DNA from: Hymenobacter sp. BT559
GTDB lineage: Bacteria; Bacteroidota; Bacteroidia; Cytophagales; Hymenobacteraceae
Length of the DNA stretch: 64,000 bases
Direction of reading: 5' to 3'
Assembly (NCBI RefSeq): GCF_016427535.1
Contig: NZ_JAELXV010000010.1
Span: 1 to 64,000 of the forward strand
In this document: positions 44,630-52,367 of the stretch, piece by piece
Layout of the letters: every line of letters begins with the position of its first letter
Numbering within the stretch: position 1 is the first letter of the stretch
Made by a program: the position numbers and the translations under genes
The notes under the pieces: model-generated
What the model saw: the letters and a program-made list of their open reading frames with translations, nothing else
The model's database searches: none
Told to the model about the DNA's origin: nothing

Positions 44630-44668
44630 TGGTACAAAACTACCCTACTTTTCCTGTTTGTCACAAAA

Positions 44669-44686
44669 GTTAAACGTACGTTTAAC
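44669..44686. promoter_or_regulatory. Perfect 18-bp palindrome between divergent recombinase genes
   Basis: GTTAAACGTACGTTTAAC is fully self-complementary and lies midway between the starts at 44629 and 44735. It could be a recombinase binding or crossover site, or an operator shared by both genes. A 15/18 match lies at 43818-43835. The half-site TTAAACG also occurs at 26582-26588, left of the island. Confidence 0.65.
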
Positions 44687-44734
44687 AAATGACTATAAGG
44701 GCTATCTTCGCTTCAAATCACGATTTGGTCTGTC

Positions 44735-45433
44735 ATGTCTGCCTATTTTGCCTACTACCGCGTCTCGACCCAGAAGCAAGGAGCCTCTGGGCTCGGGCTC
44801 GAAGCGCAGCAAGCCGCGGTGGTCAGCTTCCTGAAAGGCGGCCAGCCGCAAGGCGAGTATATCGAGGTCGAGAGTGGCAAGAAGAATCAGCGGCCCCAAC
44901 TGCTCGCGGCCATGGCGGCGGCTCGCGCCGCCGGTGGGGTGCTGCTCATTGCCAAGCTCGACCGACTCAGTCGCAATGCCAGTTTCATCTTTGCCCTACG
45001 TGACTCGGGGGTGGATTTCGTGTGCTGCGACATGCCCGATGCGAACACCCTTACGGTGGGTCTCTTCGCCGTGCTCGCCCAGCACGAGCGCGAGACTATC
45101 TCGAAGCGCACCAAAGATGCACTTGCCGCCAAGAAGGCGCGGGGTGCGCAGTTGGGTACGCCAGCTAATCTGACAGCTGCGGCGCGAGAGCAGAGTCTGC
45201 TCGTGCGACGAGCCCACCTGCAGCAGCACCCGGGCTTGCGGCAAACGGCGGCTTTTATTGCCTCCCGCCGGGCGCAGGGGGTGAGCTTTCGGCAGCTGGC
45301 GGGGGAATTGAATGCCCTCGGCTTTATGGCCCCACGTGGGGGGACCTTCAATCAGAAGCAAGTGCAACGCCTCTATGAGCGCTTACCAGTAGCTGATAAG
45401 CGCAGTACGAGTGACCTATATAATACTGAGTGA
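44735..45433 (+). CDS. Serine recombinase, 232 aa
   Basis: A second small serine recombinase with Ser11 in YYRVSTQKQGASG, LIAKLDRLSRN and SKRTKDALAAKKARG. The C-terminal half ends with a helix-turn-helix-like run (QLAGELNALGFMAPRGGTFN). It is a paralogue of the divergent gene at 43967-44629, with about half its catalytic domain residues the same by eye. Together they mark the right edge of the accessory region. Confidence 0.93.
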   Translation: MSAYFAYYRVSTQKQGASGLGLEAQQAAVVSFLKGGQPQGEYIEVESGKKNQRPQLLAAMAAARAAGGVLLIAKLDRLSRNASFIFALRDSGVDFVCCDMPDANTLTVGLFAVLAQHERETISKRTKDALAAKKARGAQLGTPANLTAAAREQSLLVRRAHLQQHPGLRQTAAFIASRRAQGVSFRQLAGELNALGFMAPRGGTFNQKQVQRLYERLPVADKRSTSDLYNTE

Positions 45434-45664
45434 CGAGACCTAATTCGGTCGGTGCCCAGAAGTAGAAATCGGTAGCACTGCCCTTCACTTACCGCTACCC
45501 ATTCTGAATGGCCTAAAGCCACTTATTTCACTCACTGAAGAGAGGCTTTATACTATTAAGTAGTAAGCCGGTAGTTAGCGCAAAAACACAAAAGACTGCT
45601 ACTTAAGTAAAGCACTTTCTAATCATTCTCCTACTGAATCAAAGGATAAGGAGTAGCTGCCCGA

Positions 45665-47320
45665 TTATTCGTTGAGATACTGGTGAACGAACTTGATAGC
45701 CATGCTGCCTTCGCCCACGGCCGAGGCCACGCGGGCCATGGCGCCGGCGCGACCGTCGCCGGCGGCAAACAGGCCGGGTACGCAGGTTTCGAGCAAGTAG
45801 GGCTCGCGGTCTTTCTTCCAGGACTCTTTGTAGCGTAGGTCGCTCACGAGGTCGCGGCCGGTGAGGAGGTAGCCTTTGGGGTCGCAAATGGCGAGGTGAC
45901 AAATCCACTCGGTGCTGGGCTTGGCCCCGATGAAGATAAATAGCGCCCGCGCCGGGTGCTTTTCGGGTGCTTGGCCGTCGCGCTGCACCACTACGGCCTC
46001 CAGCGACTGGCCCCCGCAGGCTTCTATAATCTGCGTGTGGGGCAGAATCTCGATGTTGGGCGTCTGGCTGATTTGCGTAATCAGGTAGGCCGACATACTG
46101 GCTTCCAGCGTGGCGCCTCGAATGACGAGGAACACCCGCGCGGCATACGTAGCGAGGTACATGGCGGCTTGGCCCGCCGAATTGCCCCCGCCCACGATGT
46201 AAACCGGCTGGCCCGCGCAGCTGCGCGCCTCGGTGCGGGCGGCCCCGTAGTACACGCCGGCCCCACTCAGGCGGTCGAGGCCCGGCGCGTCGAGCTTGCG
46301 GTAGCTGACACCCGTTGTTAGAACTACGGCGCGGGCGCGGATAGTAGTGTCGTCGCTCATTGTCAATACCTTGTAGCCATCTTGCACGCACAAGTCCAAT
46401 ACTTCCTGCGGGGCCATAAATTCGGCACCTAGGCGAATGGCTTGTGACCAGGCGCGGTGCGCCAGTTCGGAACCATTGAGGCCAGTGGGAAACCCCAGGT
46501 AATTCTCGATGCGCGACGAGGCGCCTGCCTGCCCGCCGGGCGTTTGCCGCTCGATAATGAGCGTTTTCAGCCCCTCCGACGCGCCGTACACGGCCGCCGC
46601 CAGCCCGGCCGGCCCGGCCCCGATAACGACCACATCGTAGAGTTCTTGCTGGGCCGCAACCAATAGCCCGAGGTGCCGGGCCAGGTCGAGCTTGTCGGGC
46701 TGGGCCACTACCCGCCCATCAGGGCAGATAACAACGGGTAGCTCATCAACTGTGAACTCCGTGGTGGCCAGCAGGGTAGCGGCTTCTGCGTCCTTTTCAA
46801 TATCGAGCCACTGGTATCCCACCAGGTAGCCGCTCAGAAAATCCTTGAGCTCGTGCGAGAGCGGCGACCACTGAAACCCAATGAGGCGCAGGCCCGCAAA
46901 CCGCGGCCGATAGGTGGCTTGCCAACTCGCCAGCAAGTCGTGCAGCACCGGGTATAGCAGCTGCTCGGGCGGGTCCCAGGGCTTGAGCAGGTAGTAATCG
47001 AGTTGGGCCGAATTAATGGCTTGAATGGCCGCCGCGGTATCGGCATAGGCCGTGAGGAGCGCCCGTTTGGCCTCGGGGAAAAGCGCCAGCGCATGCGCGA
47101 GTACTTCCACGCCTTCAACCTCGGGCATGCGCTGGTCGGCTAGCACCAGAGCCAGCGGCTCGGCGCGGGCGCGCAATTCGTCAAGGGTCGTTAGGGCTTC
47201 TGGGCCCGAGTTGGCGCTCAGAATGCGGTAATCCTGCCGAAACTCGCGGCGCAGGTCGTGGCTGATGGCCGCGAGCACTTGCGGGTCGTCGTCAACTACC
47301 AAGATGGCGGGCTTTTTCAT
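45665..47320 (-). CDS. Receiver domain fused to glutaredoxin-like and thioredoxin-reductase-like domains, 551 aa
   Basis: Three parts: a receiver (1-125; DDD at 10-12, phospho-acceptor Asp62 in LVLADQRMP, with Thr and Lys in TAYAD and YLLKPWD); a glutaredoxin/thioredoxin-like linker (about 145-228, ELKDFLSGYLVGYQWLDIEK and ELPVVICPDG) without CxxC; and a FAD/NAD(P)H reductase (about 232-551; VIGAGPAGLAAA, VGGGNSAGQAAMY). The place of the redox-active CxxC of thioredoxin reductase has GAARTEAR, so electrons must go elsewhere. A phospho-switched flavin reductase is inferred. The likely partner kinase is at 48555. Confidence 0.88.
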   Translation of the reverse strand: MKKPAILVVDDDPQVLAAISHDLRREFRQDYRILSANSGPEALTTLDELRARAEPLALVLADQRMPEVEGVEVLAHALALFPEAKRALLTAYADTAAAIQAINSAQLDYYLLKPWDPPEQLLYPVLHDLLASWQATYRPRFAGLRLIGFQWSPLSHELKDFLSGYLVGYQWLDIEKDAEAATLLATTEFTVDELPVVICPDGRVVAQPDKLDLARHLGLLVAAQQELYDVVVIGAGPAGLAAAVYGASEGLKTLIIERQTPGGQAGASSRIENYLGFPTGLNGSELAHRAWSQAIRLGAEFMAPQEVLDLCVQDGYKVLTMSDDTTIRARAVVLTTGVSYRKLDAPGLDRLSGAGVYYGAARTEARSCAGQPVYIVGGGNSAGQAAMYLATYAARVFLVIRGATLEASMSAYLITQISQTPNIEILPHTQIIEACGGQSLEAVVVQRDGQAPEKHPARALFIFIGAKPSTEWICHLAICDPKGYLLTGRDLVSDLRYKESWKKDREPYLLETCVPGLFAAGDGRAGAMARVASAVGEGSMAIKFVHQYLNE

Positions 47321-47365
47321 GAATCAGGTGAGGGCTAAGGGTTCGTTTGCTACTGGGGCTACCGA

Positions 47366-48391
47366 TTAGCTAACGGGATAAGTAGTGCCCGTGAGCTGCT
47401 CGCTAAGAGCCCACAGGCGGTCGGCATTCGCGGTATCTACTGCATAGGGCATAACCCCAGTCATAGCGCGAGGGGCAACGGAACTATCTGGGGTATAGAT
47501 AGTCGCAATGTCATTGTCTTCGCAATACACCCCACCTAGGCCAGCCAGCTGCGGGCTAGTGGCGCACCACACGCTGGTTGACGCGCCCTGGGCCACGGTT
47601 TTCAAACCCCGGTCGGGGTCCAGCACGATGTTGCCGGCCTCATCCACGGCGCCCATCTGCCGCAGTTGTTCCGGCGTGACGTACTTGCTTAGCCCCGTGC
47701 CCGCAATACTGCCCGGATGCAGCGAAAAAGCCCGAATGCCCGCTGCTTGCCCGCGTTGGTCTAGACCCCGCGCAAAAAGCACGTTGGCAGTTTTCGACTG
47801 GCCATAGGCAACCCAGGGGTCGTAGGCGTGGCGCTCGAAATTAGGGTCGTCGAACAAAACCGGCGAGAGGCGATGCCCCCGGGAGGAAACCGCCACCACC
47901 CGCGCCCCCTGCGCTTGCACCAGGGCCGGCCAAAGGCGGCCGGTTAGCTGGAAGTGTCCGAGGTGATTGGTAGCCAGCTGTGATTCGTACCCGCGGGCAT
48001 CGCGGGCGAGGGGATTAGCCATGATGCCCGCGCTGAGTACCAGCAAGTGCAGTGGCCGCCCACTGCTCAAAAACCGGGCGGCTAGGGCATCAATTAAAGC
48101 GGGGTCGAGCAAATCCAGTGTTTCCACCTCGACGCCAGCTAGGTCTTGCATGGCCTGAGCTGCGCGGGCTGGGTCGCGGGCCGGCACGATAACATGGGCA
48201 CCGGCGCCGTGCAAGGCCCGCACAGTTTCCAGGCCGAGGCCGGCGTAGCCCCCGGTCACGAGGACCACCCGGCCAGTGAGGTCGCGACCCCGAATAACGT
48301 CGGCAGCAGTGCTGGCAGCGGCAAAGCCTGAACCTAGGGGCTGCTGCGGGGTAGGTTGATAATCAGGGGCAAAAACAGACGAATCAGGCAT
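47366..48391 (-). CDS. Short-chain dehydrogenase/reductase, 341 aa
   Basis: The NAD(P)-binding motif TGGYAGLG is near residue 43-50, the NNAG-type motif is replaced by LSAG, and the active-site pair Tyr-x3-Lys is in YGQSK at about 206-210. The overall form is that of the WW-domain-oxidoreductase/retinol-dehydrogenase-like SDRs. Substrate unknown. It lies between a two-component fusion and its probable kinase on the same strand, 45 bp ahead of the former, perhaps in one operon. Confidence 0.88.
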   Translation of the reverse strand: MPDSSVFAPDYQPTPQQPLGSGFAAASTAADVIRGRDLTGRVVLVTGGYAGLGLETVRALHGAGAHVIVPARDPARAAQAMQDLAGVEVETLDLLDPALIDALAARFLSSGRPLHLLVLSAGIMANPLARDARGYESQLATNHLGHFQLTGRLWPALVQAQGARVVAVSSRGHRLSPVLFDDPNFERHAYDPWVAYGQSKTANVLFARGLDQRGQAAGIRAFSLHPGSIAGTGLSKYVTPEQLRQMGAVDEAGNIVLDPDRGLKTVAQGASTSVWCATSPQLAGLGGVYCEDNDIATIYTPDSSVAPRAMTGVMPYAVDTANADRLWALSEQLTGTTYPVS

Positions 48392-48554
48392 ATAAAAAAG
48401 TAGCAGATAAGTAGCTGATGAACAAGGCTATTTTAAGTATTGCCACTAGCATCAGTATCTGAAGGGCCAAGACCCCTAGGGCGACTCACTGGATGCGAAT
48501 GGCTCGCTTCAGCGTCTGATAATGAGCAGAGTGAAAGCACCTCGGGGAGGAGGG

Positions 48555-49949
48555 CTAGCCAATGGGCAGCCAAGCGGTGAATTCGGTGCGCCCCGGCTCA
48601 GAGGAGACTTCCAGCCGCCCGCCATGCTCCTGCACAATGCGCCGGGCAATGTCTAGGCCTAGGCCACTGCCCTCGCCCAGGGGCTTGGTGGTGTAGAAGG
48701 GCTCGAACAGGTGCGCCAATACCTCGGGCGTGATGCCGCTGCCATTGTCTTGCACCCCAACCACCAGGCAGGTTCCGCACTGCTCGACGCGCACTGTCAA
48801 TTCCCCGCCAGCGGCGGGCAGCGCATCCAACGCATTGTCAATCAAATTAGTCCAGACTTGGTTAAGACTGGCGGCTTGGCCTATTATTAGCGGCAGTTCA
48901 GGGGCATAATCGCGGGTGAGGTGCACGTTTTTTTCGCGTAGTGCGTGCGCAAATAAGTGGAGCGTGCTGTCGAGCCCGGTGGTCACGGCCAGTTTGTCTG
49001 GGCCCGTGGCGCGGTCCATGTGCGAGTAGGTTTTCACGTCGCCCACCAGCGTGCTAATGCGCCGGGCAGCCTCGCTGATGTCGCGGGTGAGGCGCGCGGC
49101 CGTCAGGTGCCCGCTGAGCCAGGTAAAGGCGGCGGGCCGGGCGCGGGCCGGCAGCTGGGCCGCCAGCGGGGCTAGGTCCGCCACCCCCATGCCGGCATCT
49201 AGCAAGCCCGTGGCCAAGCTATAGCCATCGGGGCAGCCTAGCGTTTCGAGCCAGGTAGCTAGCTCGTCTTCGCGGTCAGCAGCTTGCAGGGCCGACAAGG
49301 GCGGGGGCAGTTCCGCCGGCAGTACGGCCAGCGCCGTGATGGCTGCCACCGTTTCGGCAGGCGGACAAGTAGCTAATAGCTCAATCAATTGCGCCGGAGC
49401 AACTTGCAACGCGGTAGTAAGCGAAGCCGCCGCCCGGCTGATGGCCGCGGCTGGGTTGTTTAGCTCGTGCGAGAGGCCGGCCGAGAGCTTACCCAGGGCC
49501 CGGAGCTTATCGTCGCGCTCTTGCGTGCGCACTAAGTCGCGCGCCCGGTCATTCATGATGCCAACCAGGCGTTGCACCAGTTCGGGACTTACCTGCTCTA
49601 GCGCTGAAAAGTGATGGTGAGGCAGCTCATACAACACCGTTTCGCCCACGGCCACGCCCTGCGCCGGAAAGAACTGGAGCCGAGAATACGGCAATAGCCC
49701 CCCCACATCGCCGACTACTAGCCGAAACCCTCGGGCACTGGGGTTGCCCGGTAGCTGAGTATAGGTGCCGCCTCGCACTACGGCCAGCAGCTTATCGGCG
49801 GGGGCGCCTGCCAGCACTACCGTTTCACCGTCGGCATACTGGCGCAATTCGCCCGCTTGCAGTAGCCAGGCAAGCACCTCGGGGGGCAGGCCCCGAAATG
49901 CGGTGATGCGGTCAAGGGCACTAGGGTCGGCGGGCAATAGCTGAGCCAT
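48555..49949 (-). CDS. Histidine kinase with N-terminal cyclic-nucleotide-binding domain, 464 aa
   Basis: The ATG at 49949 (MAQLLPADPSALD) is preferred; the longer frame adds 15 residues. A cNMP/CAP-ED-like sensor domain (about 1-120, FRGLPPEVLAWLLQAGELRQ...) precedes HisKA with His161 in LSHELNNPAAAI and HATPase_c with NLIDNALDAL, DNGSGI and GEGSGLGLDIARR. Cytoplasmic. The gene is 31 bp after a UBP zinc-finger gene and close to the receiver-reductase fusion. The genes together look like a redox or nucleotide signalling set. Confidence 0.9.
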   Translation of the reverse strand: MAQLLPADPSALDRITAFRGLPPEVLAWLLQAGELRQYADGETVVLAGAPADKLLAVVRGGTYTQLPGNPSARGFRLVVGDVGGLLPYSRLQFFPAQGVAVGETVLYELPHHHFSALEQVSPELVQRLVGIMNDRARDLVRTQERDDKLRALGKLSAGLSHELNNPAAAISRAAASLTTALQVAPAQLIELLATCPPAETVAAITALAVLPAELPPPLSALQAADREDELATWLETLGCPDGYSLATGLLDAGMGVADLAPLAAQLPARARPAAFTWLSGHLTAARLTRDISEAARRISTLVGDVKTYSHMDRATGPDKLAVTTGLDSTLHLFAHALREKNVHLTRDYAPELPLIIGQAASLNQVWTNLIDNALDALPAAGGELTVRVEQCGTCLVVGVQDNGSGITPEVLAHLFEPFYTTKPLGEGSGLGLDIARRIVQEHGGRLEVSSEPGRTEFTAWLPIG

Positions 49950-49980
49950 ATGAGTGCGAACGAAACGACTGCCCGACAGC

Positions 49981-50253
49981 CTAGTACTCTGCAAACTCTT
50001 GGTCGGGGTAGCAATAGACCCAATATTCGCCGGGCTCGGCGGAGCTTACTACCGGGTGCTGGGTGGCGTGGAAATGCTTGGTAGCGTGCGTGTTTTTGGA
50101 CTGGTCGCAGCAGCCGACGTGGCCGCACTCCTGGCACACGCGCAGGTGCACCCAGGTGTCGCCTAGGGCCACGCATTCGGGGCAGACGTGCTGAGGGGCG
50201 GTTTTCAGGTGCGCCACATCGAGCGCTGATAAGTGGGAGCAAACAGAGGCCAT
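49981..50253 (-). CDS. UBP-type zinc-finger protein, 90 aa
   Basis: The ATG at 50253 (MASVCSHLSALD) begins the domain. The zinc-ligand pattern is visible: C-x-H near the start, CPEC, CQECGHVGCCD and a run of His (THATKHFHATQHPVV). This matches the ubiquitin-hydrolase zinc finger (ZnF-UBP), which in bacteria stands alone next to signalling and redox genes; ligand unknown. First gene of an operon with the cNMP-domain kinase (31 bp). An FNR-type box lies upstream at 50343-50356. Confidence 0.88.
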   Translation of the reverse strand: MASVCSHLSALDVAHLKTAPQHVCPECVALGDTWVHLRVCQECGHVGCCDQSKNTHATKHFHATQHPVVSSAEPGEYWVYCYPDQEFAEY

Positions 50254-50311
50254 AGCAAAAGCGTAAAAAGTAAGGTAGTGAGAGGCCGGGCCTAAGCCAC
50301 CAGGCACTGCG

Positions 50312-50356
50312 CAAAGGTGTCGGTGTGCTTACCCCCCACTCATTGACTTTTATCAA
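50312..50356 (-). promoter_or_regulatory. FNR-type box and -7 box ahead of the UBP gene
   Basis: TTGACTTTTATCAA at 50343-50356 fits the FNR consensus (TTGAT-N4-ATCAA, here TTGAY-N4-RTCAA). On the minus strand a -7 box CACCTTTG follows at 50319-50312, with 23 bases between. The box is centred about 41.5 bases before the expected start, the class II activator position. The same arrangement precedes the pirin gene at 57899-57943. Confidence 0.75.
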
Positions 50357-50401
50357 GAAAGGCTATTCCTCAAGCAGGTTGAGGAGTTGCGGCGCTTTCA
50401 C

Positions 50402-50613
50402 CTACTGACACGGCTTGCCCTGCGTTTCGGCCACAGCTGCCCAAATAGTGGTTGTGTCGCCACTGTTAGTCCAAATAGCCAGTGCCCGGTGGTCCGAGCC
50501 AGGTAGCTCGGCCACGATGGCATCGGTATAGAAGCGGTGTAGGCCAAACCGGCTCCTGCTGTAGCCAACCGATGTACAATGCCGGCCCCAATGCCGCGGC
50601 TTCCAGCATACTC
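50402..50613 (-). pseudogene. Frameshifted remnant of a short-chain dehydrogenase
   Basis: Read on the minus strand, a frame gives GSRGIGAGIVHRLATAGA, the TGxxxGIG-type nucleotide-binding helix of an SDR, then after a shift of frame AIVAELPGSDHRALAIWTNS and a region like the second SDR strand, ending in a stop at 50404-50402. Neither frame alone makes a whole domain and the rest of the enzyme is absent. It seems to be a decayed 5' fragment, lying between the TlpA-type gene and the UBP promoter. Confidence 0.7.
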
Positions 50614-50684
50614 CGGCTAGCAGATAGGACGGTGTAAGAACGCGCTAACGCTCCTTGCCCACCGGGGCAGGGGTGCTGGCTTCC

Positions 50685-51830
50685 TTACTTAGCGGCGGGT
50701 AGCAGTTCAGTCAACTTTTTGGTGAGGGCCTCACCAGTGAGGTTGGTAGCCACAATGCGGCCTTGCGGGTCGATGAGAAAATTCTGCGGTACCGCCACTA
50801 CGCCGTAGCTGCGGGCAGCTTCATTGTGCATGCCTTTCAGGTCCGAGGCCTGAGGCCAGGTCAACCCATCATAGCGGATGGCTTTTAGCCAGGCAGCCCG
50901 CTGCTTTTCATTGTCTACTGATATACTTAGTATCATGAATCCCTGCGCTTTATAGGTAGCGTAGGTTTTGACTAAGTGCGGGTTTTCGGCCCGGCAGGGC
51001 TTGCACCATGAGGCCCAGAAATCGACCAGCACGTAGTGGCCGCGCCAGTCGGCTAGGCGCACTAGCTTACCCGTAGAATCGGGCTGGCTGAAAGCAGGCG
51101 CGGGGGTGCCCACGCCGATTTGCCGCAGCTTTTCAACTTTTTGCTGCGCCAGCTGCCCGAGCGCCGAGTTTCGTACGCTGGGCGCTAGGCCTTCGTATAG
51201 GGCAACATAGCCATCGGGTTTGGGCAACAGGCCATCGTACTCTTCCAGCACGAGCAGGCTAAATATTGCTGTTGGATGGGCTTTGATATAGGCGGCGTAC
51301 AAGTCTTGGCGTTGCTGCAAAAACGGCGCAGCCTGCACCGCCACCCGGTGTTGCAGGGCCGTATCGGGGCGCTCAGTGTTTGCCTGGGCGTAAAAAGGCT
51401 GGTAGATGCCGTTCAGGCGGTCTTGCACCGGTTTCAATTGCGTCCGAAACTGTTGGTTTTCGCGGTTGAGAGGGGTACCGCTCACGGTAGCGCCGCTCAC
51501 TGCGCCAAGTCCGGCTACGGTGATGCTGCCCGGCTCTAGGTACAGGGTTACGGCCGTTGCCTCAGCCACCGTGCCCGCCTGCGGTAGCGTGAGCCGGGCT
51601 TTGACTGGCACCGCCACCCGGCCCTTAAACTGAAAATGGCCATTGGTTACACGGGCGGAATCGAACTGAGTTTTAGCGTTGATAATGTAGCGTAGGTAAG
51701 CCATCTTAGCTCGGCTGGCGGGTAGATTACCCGTCACGATGTAGCCAGTGGGCAAGGCAGTTTTGGGTTTTGGCTGCGTACCAGCCAGCAAAGAACTGGT
51801 AACTGCTAAACCTAAGCAAGCGAATTTCAT
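50685..51830 (-). CDS. TlpA-type thiol-disulfide oxidoreductase with DUF4369-like domain, 381 aa
   Basis: A weak signal peptide (MKFACLGLAVTSSLLAG) leads to a beta-rich DUF4369-like region (about 25-135), a helical linker, and a thioredoxin-fold AhpC/TSA/TlpA domain (about 240-381) with the active site Cys276-Lys-Pro-Cys279 in WASWCKPC. It should act in the periplasm as a disulfide reductase, as is common for this domain pairing in Bacteroidota. Start ATG at 51830. Single gene, with a possible partner at 51877. Confidence 0.9.
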   Translation of the reverse strand: MKFACLGLAVTSSLLAGTQPKPKTALPTGYIVTGNLPASRAKMAYLRYIINAKTQFDSARVTNGHFQFKGRVAVPVKARLTLPQAGTVAEATAVTLYLEPGSITVAGLGAVSGATVSGTPLNRENQQFRTQLKPVQDRLNGIYQPFYAQANTERPDTALQHRVAVQAAPFLQQRQDLYAAYIKAHPTAIFSLLVLEEYDGLLPKPDGYVALYEGLAPSVRNSALGQLAQQKVEKLRQIGVGTPAPAFSQPDSTGKLVRLADWRGHYVLVDFWASWCKPCRAENPHLVKTYATYKAQGFMILSISVDNEKQRAAWLKAIRYDGLTWPQASDLKGMHNEAARSYGVVAVPQNFLIDPQGRIVATNLTGEALTKKLTELLPAAK

Positions 51831-51876
51831 GTAAGTAGTTGGCTAATAAAGCAAAAGCGAGAGGAGCATCTTGGCG

Positions 51877-52308
51877 CTAATGCACTGACCTGCGCGCTGG
51901 GGTTGCTTGCTGGCCGTGCAGCCAGGAAATGGTCGGGCCCTCATCGATAAATGCCGCGGCCTGGTAATAGCGATTGGTCGGGTGGGCCAGGATGGGTAGC
52001 ACGACGTCGGTGTAATGCACCAAGTGGGACGGGAAAACCAAGTGCGCGCTGTAGATGGCTTCTGACGAGCTGAAGGCTGAGGCCACAAGCGGGCAAAACT
52101 CCTCCACCAGCCACTGGGCTTGGCGGGCACAATTGGGCGGGCAGCGCCGCACATCGAGCAGCCAAAAGGGGCAGTTGTAGTGCCTAGCCTTTTGCAGCAG
52201 GTAGTGATAACCAGTTTTGAAGTCGGTGTCGGTGCGCATTTGCTGTATCCAGCGAGCCACTAGCACGTGCTCCTGCGGCCGGTATGAAACGTCTAGGAAG
52301 TGCTGCAT
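51877..52308 (-). CDS. Hypothetical protein, 143 aa
   Basis: The ATG at 52308 (MQHFLDVSYRPQEH) is chosen; the same frame runs on upstream to 52911 but there it is a shadow of the beta-propeller gene. Recognisable features are FWLLDVRRCPPN, then QWLVEEFCPLVASAF, a pattern of strand and helix seen in many short Hymenobacter proteins of unknown role. No signal or membrane part. Located between the thioredoxin and propeller genes on the same strand. Confidence 0.65.
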   Translation of the reverse strand: MQHFLDVSYRPQEHVLVARWIQQMRTDTDFKTGYHYLLQKARHYNCPFWLLDVRRCPPNCARQAQWLVEEFCPLVASAFSSSEAIYSAHLVFPSHLVHYTDVVLPILAHPTNRYYQAAAFIDEGPTISWLHGQQATPARRSVH

Positions 52309-52367
52309 AGCAGGTTTTGGGCAGGGTACAAGTGTTCGGTGAGGAGGACACTCGCGAATTGACGGCG

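Noticed and set aside
45639-46391. 250-codon minus-strand frame inside the receiver-reductase gene
   Set aside because: Same-strand shadow of the reductase; Arg/Pro-rich without domain.
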